A stretch of 64,000 nt of DNA from JALYUM01 sp036688685. GTDB taxonomy: Bacteria; Pseudomonadota; Gammaproteobacteria; Burkholderiales; Burkholderiaceae_D. The DNA is taken from contig NZ_JAQQPS010000002.1 of NCBI RefSeq assembly GCF_036688685.1, positions 1 through 64,000 of the forward strand. The letters run 5' to 3'. Under the pieces are notes generated by a model. The model was given only the letters and a program-made list of their open reading frames with translations, was not told the DNA's origin and did not search any database. Positions 17,635 to 26,474 of the stretch are shown here, in pieces; positions within the stretch are counted from its first letter, which is position 1; every line of letters starts with the position of its first letter. A program made the position numbers and the translations under genes.

Positions 17635-18624
17635 ATGAAAACATGCCTGTTTCTGGTACTGGCCAGCGCCTCCATGTTGGCTTCGGCAGCACCTGTCGAC
17701 GCGTTCGCCAAGGCGCAGCGCCTGGTCGATATCGGCGGCCGCAAGCTGAACCTGGTCTGTAGCGGGACCGGTGCGCCGACGGTCGTGTTCGAGGCGCAGT
17801 CCGGCTCAGCGGGACGGGTCTGGTGGGATGTGCAGCCAAAGGTGGCCGCGCGCACGCGCGCCTGCGCCTACGACCGGGCCGGTTTCGGCTTCAGCGATGC
17901 CGCGCCGCGCCAGGCCGATCTGGCCAGCTCGGTCGACGATTTGCACGCGCTGCTGCGCGCCGCCGGCGAGAAGGGGCCGTACGTCATGGTCGGCAATTCA
18001 CTCGGTGGCGGCATCGCCCTGCTGTACCGCTGGCGCTATCCGGACGAGGTCAGCGGGCTGGTCCTGATCGAGCCGATGCACGAGGAGGACAGTGCGCGCG
18101 CGAATGCAGCCAGCCAGGGGAAAATGGCCGCGATGGAAGCGCAGAACGACGCCATGATGGTCGCCTGCACCGACCAGGGCGCCAAAGGCTTCGTGGCCGG
18201 GACCGAACTGTACGACGCCTGTATCGGCGGCGTGATGCCGTCCTTTCCCAAAGCGCTCGGCAGCGTGGACCTGCAACAGCGGCGCACGCCGGCGTACTGG
18301 AAAGCGATGCGCGCCGAGCAGCAAGCCCTGCCGGCAGACTTCGCCCAGTTGCGCGCCGCGCGCACATCGCTCGGCAACCTGCCACTCATTGTGCTGGCGC
18401 GCGGCGTGAGCCCGTATGCGGTGCCCGGGCAGCCGCAGAGCGACTTGAACAAGGCCACCGAACTGGCGAATTTCAGCTTGCAGGCCGAGACCGCGGCATT
18501 GTCGAAACAAGGCAATGTGGTCGTCGTCGCGGGGGCTGGCCACGTCGTGCAGGAAACCCATCCGCAGGCCGTGGTGGCGGCCGTCGACGACGTCGTCGAG
18601 CGCGTGCGGCAGGGCGCCAAATGA
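17635..18624 (+). CDS. Exported alpha/beta hydrolase
   Basis: 329 residues with a signal peptide (CLFLVLASASMLASAAP). The nucleophile elbow GNSLGG and an oxyanion segment AYDRAGFGFSD fit alpha/beta hydrolases; AGAGHVVQETHP carries the catalytic histidine. The start at 17635 is where the leader begins; the frame is open upstream. Substrate unknown. It overlaps the next small gene by ATGA, so the pair is translationally coupled. Confidence 0.85.
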   Translation: MKTCLFLVLASASMLASAAPVDAFAKAQRLVDIGGRKLNLVCSGTGAPTVVFEAQSGSAGRVWWDVQPKVAARTRACAYDRAGFGFSDAAPRQADLASSVDDLHALLRAAGEKGPYVMVGNSLGGGIALLYRWRYPDEVSGLVLIEPMHEEDSARANAASQGKMAAMEAQNDAMMVACTDQGAKGFVAGTELYDACIGGVMPSFPKALGSVDLQQRRTPAYWKAMRAEQQALPADFAQLRAARTSLGNLPLIVLARGVSPYAVPGQPQSDLNKATELANFSLQAETAALSKQGNVVVVAGAGHVVQETHPQAVVAAVDDVVERVRQGAK

Positions 18625-19022
18625 GCTTGCAGCAACTTGATTTTGCCACGCTGCTGCGCCTGGCGCAGGCGTCGAACGCCGTCACCGTCGCGTGCAGCTG
18701 CATCGCCGTGCCGCTGGCGGCGTGGCAGGCGCTGCCGCTGTCGCTGGAGCTGGCCCGCTTTGAGGATGTCGGCACGCTGGTGGACGATCCTTATGACGAG
18801 CCGACCTTCGCCGAGTACCACCCGGCACGCACGCACTACGACGACGCCGCCGCACCCATCGCGCCGCGCTACTATCCCTTCAACCGCTGCAGCGTGGCGC
18901 GCTGCATGCAGTGCGGCCGCATCTACCTGCGCTATAACGAGGCGGGCGGCTACTTCACGGAACTGCGCATCCGGGCCTTGCAAGCGTGGCTGCTGGTGGA
19001 CGCGGCGCTGCCGGACGCGTAA
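18621..19022 (+). CDS. Hypothetical cysteine-containing protein
   Basis: 133 residues, starting inside the stop of the hydrolase gene. No family recognised. Near residues 93-105 the segment CSVARCMQCGRIYLRY suggests a small metal-binding or thiol site (C-x4-C-x2-C). The N-terminal half is hydrophobic but has no clear membrane segment. The coupling with an exported hydrolase is the only hint of its role. Confidence 0.65.
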   Translation: MSLQQLDFATLLRLAQASNAVTVACSCIAVPLAAWQALPLSLELARFEDVGTLVDDPYDEPTFAEYHPARTHYDDAAAPIAPRYYPFNRCSVARCMQCGRIYLRYNEAGGYFTELRIRALQAWLLVDAALPDA

Positions 19023-19191
19023 GGCCAGCGCTGGGTTGTGTGGAAAAGTTGCCACGAAGTCTATCTATATGATCAACTTTGCGTGACGAAATTGACGCGC
19101 CCTGCCTATACTGGGTGCGGAAATACGCGCACGAATCAGTTTCAGACTGTCTGATTCTCCCAACAAAATCCCGAACGTTCCCGGAGCTCCC

Positions 19192-19884
19192 ATGACTTCG
19201 ATTAAATCTTTCCTGGTTTCGCTTTTGCTGGCTACAGCTGCACTTGCCGGCGCGCCTGCGCTCGCCGTCCCCACAGTTATTACGTTCGACTCGGGCGACC
19301 CGATCGGCGGCTTGGGCGAGGGCGCGGTCCTGGCCAACCAGTACGCCGGCTACGGCGTGACGTTTGCGCCGAACGCCTTTACGGGGCCCGGCGTATCCGG
19401 CGCAAACTGGGCCACGAACACGAACATGAGCATCGCCAACAGCAGCGGCGGCAATGTGGGCGGGCTGGGCAACCCGGCGCTGGTCAGCGGAAACCTGCTG
19501 CACAGCTTCAGCGGCTGGCTTGGCGAAGATGGTCACCCGAGTTTCTCGGCTTTTTTCAGCACCGGCATCAACTTCTTCAGCGCCGACTTTGCCGGCGTGT
19601 CGGTGGCTGCAAATGTCCGCATCCTCGCTTACCAGGGGGCGACCTTGCTGGGCACGGTGGTCGGCGCGACGAGCGGCCAATTTAACCTTGCCTTCGCCAG
19701 CAGCGTCCTGTTCGACCGTATTGTCATTCTCCCCGGCGGCTTCGACGACTGGGTCGGCGTCGATAACATCACGTTCAACCAGGCTGCGCTCCCGCCGGCC
19801 GGCGTGCCCGAGCCGGCAACGATGGCGCTGTTGGCACTCGGCCTGGCCGGCGTGGCGTTCGCGCGCCGCCGCCACGGCAAGTAA
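19192..19884 (+). CDS. PEP-CTERM sorting-domain protein
   Basis: 230 residues. It has a signal peptide (about residues 1-25, ending PALAVP), a beta-rich body of unknown function, and the sorting tail VPEPATMALLALGLAGVAFA followed by RRR. Such tails are cut by exosortase (EpsH/XrtA), and the proteins are linked to exopolysaccharide or floc formation. The upstream GGAG stands at the right distance from the ATG. Unlike the two PEP-CTERM genes at 31510 and 32360, no sigma-54 promoter was seen upstream. Confidence 0.9.
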   Translation: MTSIKSFLVSLLLATAALAGAPALAVPTVITFDSGDPIGGLGEGAVLANQYAGYGVTFAPNAFTGPGVSGANWATNTNMSIANSSGGNVGGLGNPALVSGNLLHSFSGWLGEDGHPSFSAFFSTGINFFSADFAGVSVAANVRILAYQGATLLGTVVGATSGQFNLAFASSVLFDRIVILPGGFDDWVGVDNITFNQAALPPAGVPEPATMALLALGLAGVAFARRRHGK

Positions 19885-19942
19885 AGCGGAGCAAGATCAT
19901 TGTCGTTGAAGTGCGCGTGCGGCCCGGCTATACTCTTGGTAT

Positions 19943-20668
19943 ATGCCCAATCTCTCGCTGAGTCCTTTCCCGGTTGCACCCTTGGATCGCCGCGTGGCCG
20001 GCGTTGCCGTCACGCTCGTGGTCCATCTGCTGCTGCTCCTTGGCTGGACCATGGCGCGCCGTCCGCCGGCGTTGGAAGATGGCCCGCGCACTGCCATTAC
20101 CTGGATCGACCTGCCGGCGCCCGTGGCGCTGCCGGCGCCGCGCCGCGTCGCGTCGCCGGCAGCGCCTTCTGCAGCGCCGGCCGCAGCGCAGCGGCGCCCT
20201 GTACTGGTCGCGCCCACGATCTCCGCCCCGGCCCCGGCCATCACGGTGGCGCCGCCGGCGTCCCTGTCGGCCGATGCACCCGCGCCGCCTGGCGCGGAAA
20301 CCATCATGGAACGTGCGCGGCGCAGCGCCGGCGCGGTCGACCGCGCCCTGCGCAAGGAAAACCGGCCGTACATCGTCGCGCCGCTCGACAGCCCGCAGAT
20401 CCGCATGCAAAACGGCATGGCGAAGGCGCATGACATGGCGCCGCCCAAATTGTGGGAAGCGCCCAAGGTCGAGGAGATGGTCAACCAGACCGGCGATGGC
20501 ATGCGCCGCACCCGTGTCATCACGGGCAACGGCACCTACTGCATCTCGGAGCGCGCGACCAATGCCAGCGTCGAGACGATCGAACGGCACGGCAAGCTGA
20601 GACTCACCAATTGTGCCCAGCACGAAGACACGGCCACGCAGCAGGAATGGCGCACGGCGCGCGACTAG
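19943..20668 (+). CDS. Hypothetical TM-anchored proline/alanine-rich protein
   Basis: 241 residues. One membrane helix at about residues 20-38 (AVTLVVHLLLLLGWTM) is followed by a Pro/Ala-rich linker (residues 55-115) and a small soluble C-terminal part with two cysteines (GTYCISE, LTNCAQHE). This outline is like the N-terminal anchor of TonB-type proteins, but no TonB C-terminal domain is present. The stop overlaps the convergent glycosyltransferase by four bases. Confidence 0.65.
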   Translation: MPNLSLSPFPVAPLDRRVAGVAVTLVVHLLLLLGWTMARRPPALEDGPRTAITWIDLPAPVALPAPRRVASPAAPSAAPAAAQRRPVLVAPTISAPAPAITVAPPASLSADAPAPPGAETIMERARRSAGAVDRALRKENRPYIVAPLDSPQIRMQNGMAKAHDMAPPKLWEAPKVEEMVNQTGDGMRRTRVITGNGTYCISERATNASVETIERHGKLRLTNCAQHEDTATQQEWRTARD

Positions 20669-21387
20669 GGATCGGTGGCAACCTGCAAGGCGCCGGTCGC
20701 CGCCGCCACCACGGCCAGGATGGTGTCGCCAAAGCCGCCACGCGCGCGCGCGTCCGTACGCGCGCTGGTCACCACGCGCGGCGCGGCGCTCCAGGCGAAG
20801 CGGGCGCCAATGCGTTCCAGTGCCGCCACCAGGTACACGTCTTCGTGGCATGACACCGGCTGAAAACCGCCCGCCTTGCGGTAGGCCACGGCGCACACGC
20901 CCAGGTTGGCGCCGTGGATGTGGCGGTGGCCGTCGCGGTCGTTGTAGGTCTGGCTGAAGTGCGTGCGCAGCATCGCGGCCTGGCCTGCGTGGGGCGACCA
21001 GTCGTCCACCGCCACCGAGCCGCAGACCACGTCCACGCCCAGCGCCAGTTGCTGCTCCAGCCACTCGGGCGAGACCTGGGTGTCGGCATCGGTGAAGGCG
21101 AGCCAGCGCACGCCGCGCGCCAGCAGGCGGTCGGCGCCGGCAGCGCGGGCCGCACCGACCTTGCGCTTGTCGATCTGCGACCAGCTCAGCGCCACGTGGG
21201 CCGACTGGCGGCGCTGCTGCCAGCGTTTGAGTACATCTTCGGTGCCGTCGTCGCAGTCGTCCAGGACCACGTGGATCAGGACTGTTTCGCCGTGCAGGGC
21301 CGGGTGGCCGGCGGCCACGTACAGCGCGGCCAGGCAGCCGGGCAGGCACGCTTCTTCATTATGGGCAGGAATGACAATGCCGAGCAT
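20665..21387 (-). CDS. Family 2 glycosyltransferase
   Basis: 240 residues. It begins LGIVIPAHNEEACLPGC, the GT-A start of family 2, with LDDCDDGT for nucleotide-sugar binding and DADTQVSPEWLEQ as the DxD-like motif. A C-terminal membrane segment is lacking. It is the last gene of a compact four-gene operon (acyl-CoA-dehydrogenase-like, PIG-L, methyltransferase, GT2), 15 bases after the methyltransferase. It likely adds a sugar to a carrier or small molecule made by the operon. Confidence 0.88.
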   Translation of the reverse strand: MLGIVIPAHNEEACLPGCLAALYVAAGHPALHGETVLIHVVLDDCDDGTEDVLKRWQQRRQSAHVALSWSQIDKRKVGAARAAGADRLLARGVRWLAFTDADTQVSPEWLEQQLALGVDVVCGSVAVDDWSPHAGQAAMLRTHFSQTYNDRDGHRHIHGANLGVCAVAYRKAGGFQPVSCHEDVYLVAALERIGARFAWSAAPRVVTSARTDARARGGFGDTILAVVAAATGALQVATDP

Positions 21388-21402
21388 CCAGGTTCTCCAG
21401 TT

Positions 21403-21987
21403 TCAGGCGCGCAGCCAGCCATCAATTAAAAAGTCGGTTTCCACGTGCTGCACGCACGCGGTCAGTTGCGGCGCGGCGTGGGCCGCGCCGTGCACGAAAT
21501 CGGCGCTGGTCAGGTAGTCGTCGTACGGGTGGCGGCAGTGGCACATCAACAGCAAGCCGCCCGGCGCCAGCGTGGCCACGATGCGCGCCATCATTGCGTG
21601 CCAGTCGTCGGCCGGAAAGTAGTAGGCCAGTTCGCTGACCACGACCAGGTCGAAGGCGCCAAGGTCGTCGGGCCAGTCTTGGGGCAAGCGGCGCTGCTCG
21701 ATCGCGGCATTCGCATGGCAGGCGACGCGCGCGCGCCCGGCCGCCACCGCGCTGGCCGAACCGTCGCACGCAAGGATGCGCTCGCAGCGCGGCGCCAGCG
21801 CAGCAGTCAATTCACCATTGCCGCAGCCTGGCTCGAACGCGTTGGCGTAGCGCGCCTGCGGCAGGGACGCCAGCAGCAGCGCGCGCTTGCGCTGCTCGTA
21901 CCACGCGTCACGCACGTGCCAAGGGTCGGGCGACTGTGCGTACAGCGCTTCGAAATGGGCGGCCTGCTGCGCCGTCAGGGCGCTCAT
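21403..21987 (-). CDS. NodS-like SAM-dependent methyltransferase
   Basis: 194 residues. FEPGCGNGELTAAL is the SAM-binding loop, and DPWHVRDAWYEQRKRALLLASL is the N-terminal segment typical of NodS-family N-methyltransferases. Known NodS methylates the amino group of a deacetylated chitooligosaccharide. Here it follows a PIG-L deacetylase with ATGA overlap. That order, deacetylate then methylate, supports an amino-sugar substrate, but this is inference. Confidence 0.85.
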   Translation of the reverse strand: MSALTAQQAAHFEALYAQSPDPWHVRDAWYEQRKRALLLASLPQARYANAFEPGCGNGELTAALAPRCERILACDGSASAVAAGRARVACHANAAIEQRRLPQDWPDDLGAFDLVVVSELAYYFPADDWHAMMARIVATLAPGGLLLMCHCRHPYDDYLTSADFVHGAAHAAPQLTACVQHVETDFLIDGWLRA

Positions 21988-22757
21988 GTGAAGTACATTT
22001 CAAAAGGGTTCAACAGGCGTTCGAGTGTATTGCGCGTGAGGATGGCGTCGTGGCCGGACGCGTCGTCGGACACCAGCTGGCTTTCGAAGCATGCCAGCGC
22101 GGCGCGCTTGCGCGCCAGGGTGGCGTCGTCGAGCATCAGCCGGCGCGCATCGTCGAGCGGCATGGCGGCATCGCCTGGACGGCTCCAGTGCCAGCCCCAG
22201 ATGGGCGCTTCGACCAGCGCGGCGCCGCACGCGCTGGCCGCCGCCGCGCAGGCGCGCGCAGTCGCTTCGTGGTCCGGGTGGCCATCGTGGCGCCAGGTGG
22301 TGAGCAACAGGTCGCCCGCTGCGATCAGGGATGCCAGCGTGCGCGCCAGCTCCGCTTCGCGCGCGGCCACGCTACCGTCGGGCAGCGCCAGGCGCGTCAC
22401 GGGCACGTCGTCGATGCCGAGCACGGCCAGCGCGGCCATGGTTTCGTCCGGGCGCGCAGCCTGCAGGCGGCTGCGCGTCCAGGTAGAGGAACCCGGGTGG
22501 CTCGCTTCGCCGTCGGTGACCGCGACGATCAGCAGCGGCATGCGCATGGCGGCCAGCTGCTGCAGCAAGCCGCCGCAGGCCAGCACTTCGTCGTCGGGAT
22601 GGGGCGCGACGATCACCACGCGGGTCGCGCTGCCCACCAGTTGCGCGCAATCGGTGAGTGCGACCGCGGCCAGCGCGGCATCGGTTCGCCAGGCGTCAGC
22701 GCTGGTGCCGGCGCCGACGATCAGGCGGTTTTCGAGCGCCGGGTTCAGAGTTGCCAT
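21984..22757 (-). CDS. PIG-L family deacetylase
   Basis: 257 residues. VIVAPHPDDEVLACGG is the zinc-binding motif (HPDD), and GHPDHEATARA supplies the later histidine. Members remove acetyl groups from N-acetylglucosamine linked to lipids, glycopeptides or thiols. It overlaps both neighbours (13 bases with the upstream dehydrogenase-like gene, four with the methyltransferase). The ATG at 22757 is where homology starts; the frame is open further upstream, inside the preceding gene. Confidence 0.88.
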   Translation of the reverse strand: MATLNPALENRLIVGAGTSADAWRTDAALAAVALTDCAQLVGSATRVVIVAPHPDDEVLACGGLLQQLAAMRMPLLIVAVTDGEASHPGSSTWTRSRLQAARPDETMAALAVLGIDDVPVTRLALPDGSVAAREAELARTLASLIAAGDLLLTTWRHDGHPDHEATARACAAAASACGAALVEAPIWGWHWSRPGDAAMPLDDARRLMLDDATLARKRAALACFESQLVSDDASGHDAILTRNTLERLLNPFEMYFT

Positions 22758-23761
22758 GGTGCGGCCTCCAGTGTAATGGCGCGGCCCAGCGCTTCCAGGT
22801 CGCGCTCGGCGTGGCTCTGGCGCAGGAACACCGGCAGGTCGGCAAACAGGCGCGCCAGCTGCGCGTCCTTGCACAGCGGGCCGGCGCCGAGCGCGCGGCC
22901 GACGGCATGCAGCACCGTGTTGGCGCACTGTTCGACCGCCAGACGCACGCGCATGGCGCGGGCAAAGCCGTCGGCGCGGGGGGCGGCGTCGATCTGCGCC
23001 GCGGCCTCGCGCAGCAGCGCGCCAGTCGCCTGCAGGGCGACGTCGACCTCGCCCAGTTGGGTCAGGCGATGCACGTCGACCGGCTGGCCGGCGGCCAGGC
23101 GCTGCGCCAGCGCCGCGTGCAGCGCGCCGCCCAGCGCCTGGGCGGCGCCGAACCAGCACGCGGCCACGCCGGCGCCGCCATGCCAGAAGCCGGGGCGCGC
23201 GACGTAAAAATCCGCCTCGCCAACCAGCGTGACCGCCGCGCCGACGAACACCACGTCGACGCTACGCGAGCCGGCCATGCCGACTGCATGCCAGCCTTCG
23301 TCGGTGACGCTGACGCCGGCCTGGTTCAGCGCGACCGCCGCGAGGCAGGCTTTGCCGGCCTCGTTCCAGCAGCTCACCAGCGCGTGCGTCACATGGGCCG
23401 CACCGGAACACCAGGCTTTGCGTCCGGATACGGTGAAGCCGGCCACGTCGTGGCGCAGCACCAGGCGGGCAGCGGGCGCTTCGGCGCACCAGGTCGCCCA
23501 CAGGCCAGCTGCGGCGTCCATGCCCGCTTCGGCCAGAATGGCGATGGCGTCGGTGTGCCCCTCATACAGTTTGGCCAGGGTCAGGTCATGGGCGCCGACG
23601 GCAGCGAGCATTTGCCAGCGCGCCAGGGTGGCACCGGCGCCGGCGCCGGGTAAGGGCGGGCGGTCGAGGCCACGCTGCTGCAGGCGATGCAGGGTATTGA
23701 TGGGCTCGCAGTCGCGCTGCTCTGCCAGCACGCTGTCGATCGAAGGTAGGGAGGTACGCAT
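22745..23761 (-). CDS. Acyl-CoA-dehydrogenase-like protein
   Basis: 338 residues, shorter than standard acyl-CoA dehydrogenases (about 380). It shows the middle-domain pattern GFTVSGRKAWCSGAAHVTHAL and GFWHGGAGVAACWFGAAQALGG. The usual catalytic glutamate motif (YEGT) is not seen. It heads the operon with PIG-L, NodS-like and GT2 genes. A flavin-dependent oxidation or a non-enzymatic role is possible. The ATG at 23761 gives the natural N-terminus; an upstream extension to 23827 is not family-like. Confidence 0.75.
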   Translation of the reverse strand: MRTSLPSIDSVLAEQRDCEPINTLHRLQQRGLDRPPLPGAGAGATLARWQMLAAVGAHDLTLAKLYEGHTDAIAILAEAGMDAAAGLWATWCAEAPAARLVLRHDVAGFTVSGRKAWCSGAAHVTHALVSCWNEAGKACLAAVALNQAGVSVTDEGWHAVGMAGSRSVDVVFVGAAVTLVGEADFYVARPGFWHGGAGVAACWFGAAQALGGALHAALAQRLAAGQPVDVHRLTQLGEVDVALQATGALLREAAAQIDAAPRADGFARAMRVRLAVEQCANTVLHAVGRALGAGPLCKDAQLARLFADLPVFLRQSHAERDLEALGRAITLEAAPWQL

Positions 23762-23848
23762 CTGGTAGTAACAAAAATGGAATAACCAGATGATCCGCTT
23801 GCGCTGCACGCAGAACTGTACGCTCACGCACCGAGCAACGGTTTCAGG

Positions 23849-24304
23849 TCAGAGCGCCAGCGTGTAGAAGCGGCTGAACGGGTCTTCCTGGTAATCGCCG
23901 AACGGGCCAGTCTCGACGAACCCGGCGCCCAGGTACAGGGCGTGGGCCGCGGCGAAGCCGGCGGGGGCGCCGGTTTCCAGGCTCAGGCGCTGGTAGCCGC
24001 GCGCGCGCGCCACGCCGATGATGTGCTGCAGGATGGCCTTGCCGGCGCCGCGCCGGCGCAATGCGTTCGGGGTGCGCATCGACTTGATTTCGCCGTGCCC
24101 GGCATCGAGTTCGCGCAACGCGCCGCAGCCAGTGAGCGTGTCGCCGTCCCACGCGGACCAGAAACTGATGGATGGATGGCGCAGCTTGTCGAGGTCGAGC
24201 GCGAACACGCATTCCGGCGGCGACAGGGCGCGCATCCCTGCCATGTGTTCTTCCAGCAAGGCGTGAATCGCCGGGTGGGTCAGATCGTCGAGCCGGATAT
24301 CCAT
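23849..24304 (-). CDS. GNAT N-acetyltransferase
   Basis: 151 residues. The core is KSMRTPNALRRRGAGKAILQ, the acetyl-CoA-binding R/Q-x-x-G-x-G/A motif, followed by LYLGAGFVETGPFGDY. GGAG precedes the ATG by seven bases. Relatives acetylate small amines or protein N-termini; the substrate is unknown. It lies divergent from the GGDEF gene at 24422. Confidence 0.88.
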   Translation of the reverse strand: MDIRLDDLTHPAIHALLEEHMAGMRALSPPECVFALDLDKLRHPSISFWSAWDGDTLTGCGALRELDAGHGEIKSMRTPNALRRRGAGKAILQHIIGVARARGYQRLSLETGAPAGFAAAHALYLGAGFVETGPFGDYQEDPFSRFYTLAL

Positions 24305-24421
24305 GTTTTTTTCTCCATTGACACGAAAGCATCATCATGCCACCAACGATGCCGCTGGGAAAGCCCCGGCTGCGCTGGATGCGTGTGTTACATTAGCGCC
24401 CCGGCATTCCGATCTCTCTCC

Positions 24422-26032
24422 ATGCGGTTCCATTTTCGCAGCGGCACCCTCAAATCTCGCGTCACCGCCTTGTTGATCCTGCTGGTTTTCCTGGCAGCAG
24501 GGCTGGTGGCGCTGGCATCGCTGGCCATCGCCGAGCGCAAGATGCGGGTGGTGGTGGGTGACCAGGAGCAGGCGCTGTTGACCAGTGTGGCCGCCTATAT
24601 CGACAAGGACCTGGAAGCGAAACGCCTGCTGTTGTCGAGCCTGGCCGAAGCGCTGGACGAGGACACCCTGCACGACCCGCGCCGGCTGCAGTCGCTGCTG
24701 GAGCGCCGCACCACCTTGCGCGCCATGTTCTTTAATGTGGTCGCGTTCGACCCGAGCGGCAAACTGATCGCGAGCCTGGCCGACCCGCGCACCATCGGCA
24801 CCATCAACGTGGCCGAGCGCGACTATTTTCGCGCCTCGATCGCCGCCCATCAAGGCCTTTTGTCGGCACCGTTCAAGAGCAGGATCTCGGGCAAGCCGAC
24901 CGTGCTGGTGACCGAGCCGGTGTATGACCAGGCTGGCAATTTCGTGTTCCTGCTGGCCGGGGCCATCGATTTACAGCAGCCAAGTTTTCTCAGCCAGATC
25001 AATGCCCTGAAACCGGGCACGACCGGCTATCTGTTCATTGTCACCACCGACGGGCTGATTGTGCAGCATCCCGAATCCGGGCGCTTGCTGGGCAACGTCC
25101 GCGACCATGGTGCGGCCTCGCCGTCGATGCTGGACGCCTTGCGCGGTGTGGATGGCTGGGCCATCGGCGCCAGCCGTACCGGCGCGCCGGCGCTGCTGAG
25201 CTACAAGCGGCTGCGCACGGCCGACTGGATCGTCGGCTCGGTCTATCCGCTGGGGGAAGCGTTCGCGCCGCTGATCGACATGCGCTTCAATTCGCTGGTG
25301 GCGTCGGCGGGGGTGGCGGCGGTCGCTGGCCTGATTGGCTGGCTGACGGTGCTGCGCCTGTTGCGCCCGTTCGGCGCGCTGCGTCAGCACGTAGCGCGGC
25401 TTTCCGGCGGCGGCAGCGACATCAGCGTGTTCAATGTCGGCCGGCAGGATGAATTCGGCGACCTTTCACGCGCTTTCTATGGCCTGTCGCAGCAGCGCGC
25501 CAGGGCCGAGGCGGCGCTTGAAGCGCAGGCGCGCACCGATCCGCTGACCGGCCTGCATAACCGGCGCATGTTCGAAGAAACCTTCGACGCCGCCATCGCG
25601 CGCGCGCGGCGCACCCGCACGGCGCTGGCGCTGGCCTATCTCGACATCGACCATTTCAAGCGCATCAACGACACGCTTGGCCATGGCGTGGGCGACCGGG
25701 TGCTGATCGAATTCGCGCGCCGGCTGAACCAGGCGGTGCGCGCCACCGACACCGTGGCGCGTCTGGCCGGCGATGAATTCGTGGTCATTTTCGAGAACCT
25801 GGCCGACCCGGCGCTGCCGCAAGCGATGGGGCAGAAAATTCTGGCTGCGATGCAGGGCGACTTTGCGGTGGGCGACCAATTTGTCAGCGTCAGTTGCAGT
25901 GTCGGTATCGCCACGGGCAGCGCCCAAAATGCGACAATGGAGCAATTCCTGGGCAGCGCCGACGCTGCCCTGTACGCCGCCAAGGACGCCGGGCGCGGGC
26001 GCGTTTCCCTGCGGGCGGTCGCGCCGGCTTGA
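24422..26032 (+). CDS. dCache-GGDEF diguanylate cyclase
   Basis: 536 residues. Two membrane helices (about 15-37 and 290-312) flank an extracellular dCache sensor (RDYFRASIAAHQG, GKPTVLVTEPVYD, GYLFIVTTDGLI). A HAMP-like linker and a GGDEF domain follow (DPLTGLHNRR, DIDHFKRINDTLGH, signature AGDEF). Ala in the first signature position is found in active cyclases. There is no I-site RxxD immediately before the signature. It makes c-di-GMP in response to an outside ligand. The ATG at 24422 begins the first helix. Confidence 0.9.
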   Translation: MRFHFRSGTLKSRVTALLILLVFLAAGLVALASLAIAERKMRVVVGDQEQALLTSVAAYIDKDLEAKRLLLSSLAEALDEDTLHDPRRLQSLLERRTTLRAMFFNVVAFDPSGKLIASLADPRTIGTINVAERDYFRASIAAHQGLLSAPFKSRISGKPTVLVTEPVYDQAGNFVFLLAGAIDLQQPSFLSQINALKPGTTGYLFIVTTDGLIVQHPESGRLLGNVRDHGAASPSMLDALRGVDGWAIGASRTGAPALLSYKRLRTADWIVGSVYPLGEAFAPLIDMRFNSLVASAGVAAVAGLIGWLTVLRLLRPFGALRQHVARLSGGGSDISVFNVGRQDEFGDLSRAFYGLSQQRARAEAALEAQARTDPLTGLHNRRMFEETFDAAIARARRTRTALALAYLDIDHFKRINDTLGHGVGDRVLIEFARRLNQAVRATDTVARLAGDEFVVIFENLADPALPQAMGQKILAAMQGDFAVGDQFVSVSCSVGIATGSAQNATMEQFLGSADAALYAAKDAGRGRVSLRAVAPA

Positions 26033-26104
26033 AAAAAGAGCAAACGCCCCCATCATTGGCAGCCTTGGCAAGCGTTGCCTCACCCACCGAGAAGCGAGAA
26101 GCAT

Positions 26105-26446
26105 TTGCAAGGCAAGTTGAACCAGGATGAGATGGATGTGTTGCTGGCCCTGGAGCAGGGTCAATGGCGCGGTGCGCTCGAAAAGGAAGCGCCGATGCCG
26201 CGCCGCCTGTTCGAATTCGGCCTCGTCGCGCGCCAGCCGGACGGCGAGCTGAGCTTATCGAAGCAGGGCGAGCGGGCGCTGTTCCAGCACAAGTGCGTGA
26301 GCGTGCTGGGTCAGCTCGAAGACGGCGGCGCGCTCGATGGCAGTGTGGAGCGGTGGCTGCTGTCGAGCGGGTTTATCGCGGGGGCGCCGGCCAAGATGAC
26401 GAAGCGTGGGCAGCTTTGGCTGGACTCGGTGGCGGGCGAAGGCTAG
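26105..26446 (+). CDS. Hypothetical winged-helix-like protein
   Basis: 113 residues from a TTG with a GAGAAG ten bases upstream; an ATG at 26132 with AGGA before it is the alternative. The sequence has two short helical segments with LVARQPDGELSLSKQGERAL and MTKRGQLWLDS, each looking like a small wing or strand-helix unit. No family name can be given. It follows the cyclase by 72 bases. Confidence 0.5.
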   Translation: MQGKLNQDEMDVLLALEQGQWRGALEKEAPMPRRLFEFGLVARQPDGELSLSKQGERALFQHKCVSVLGQLEDGGALDGSVERWLLSSGFIAGAPAKMTKRGQLWLDSVAGEG

Positions 26447-26474
26447 CGCTGTTGCTGTCCCGTTCGGTCCGGTA

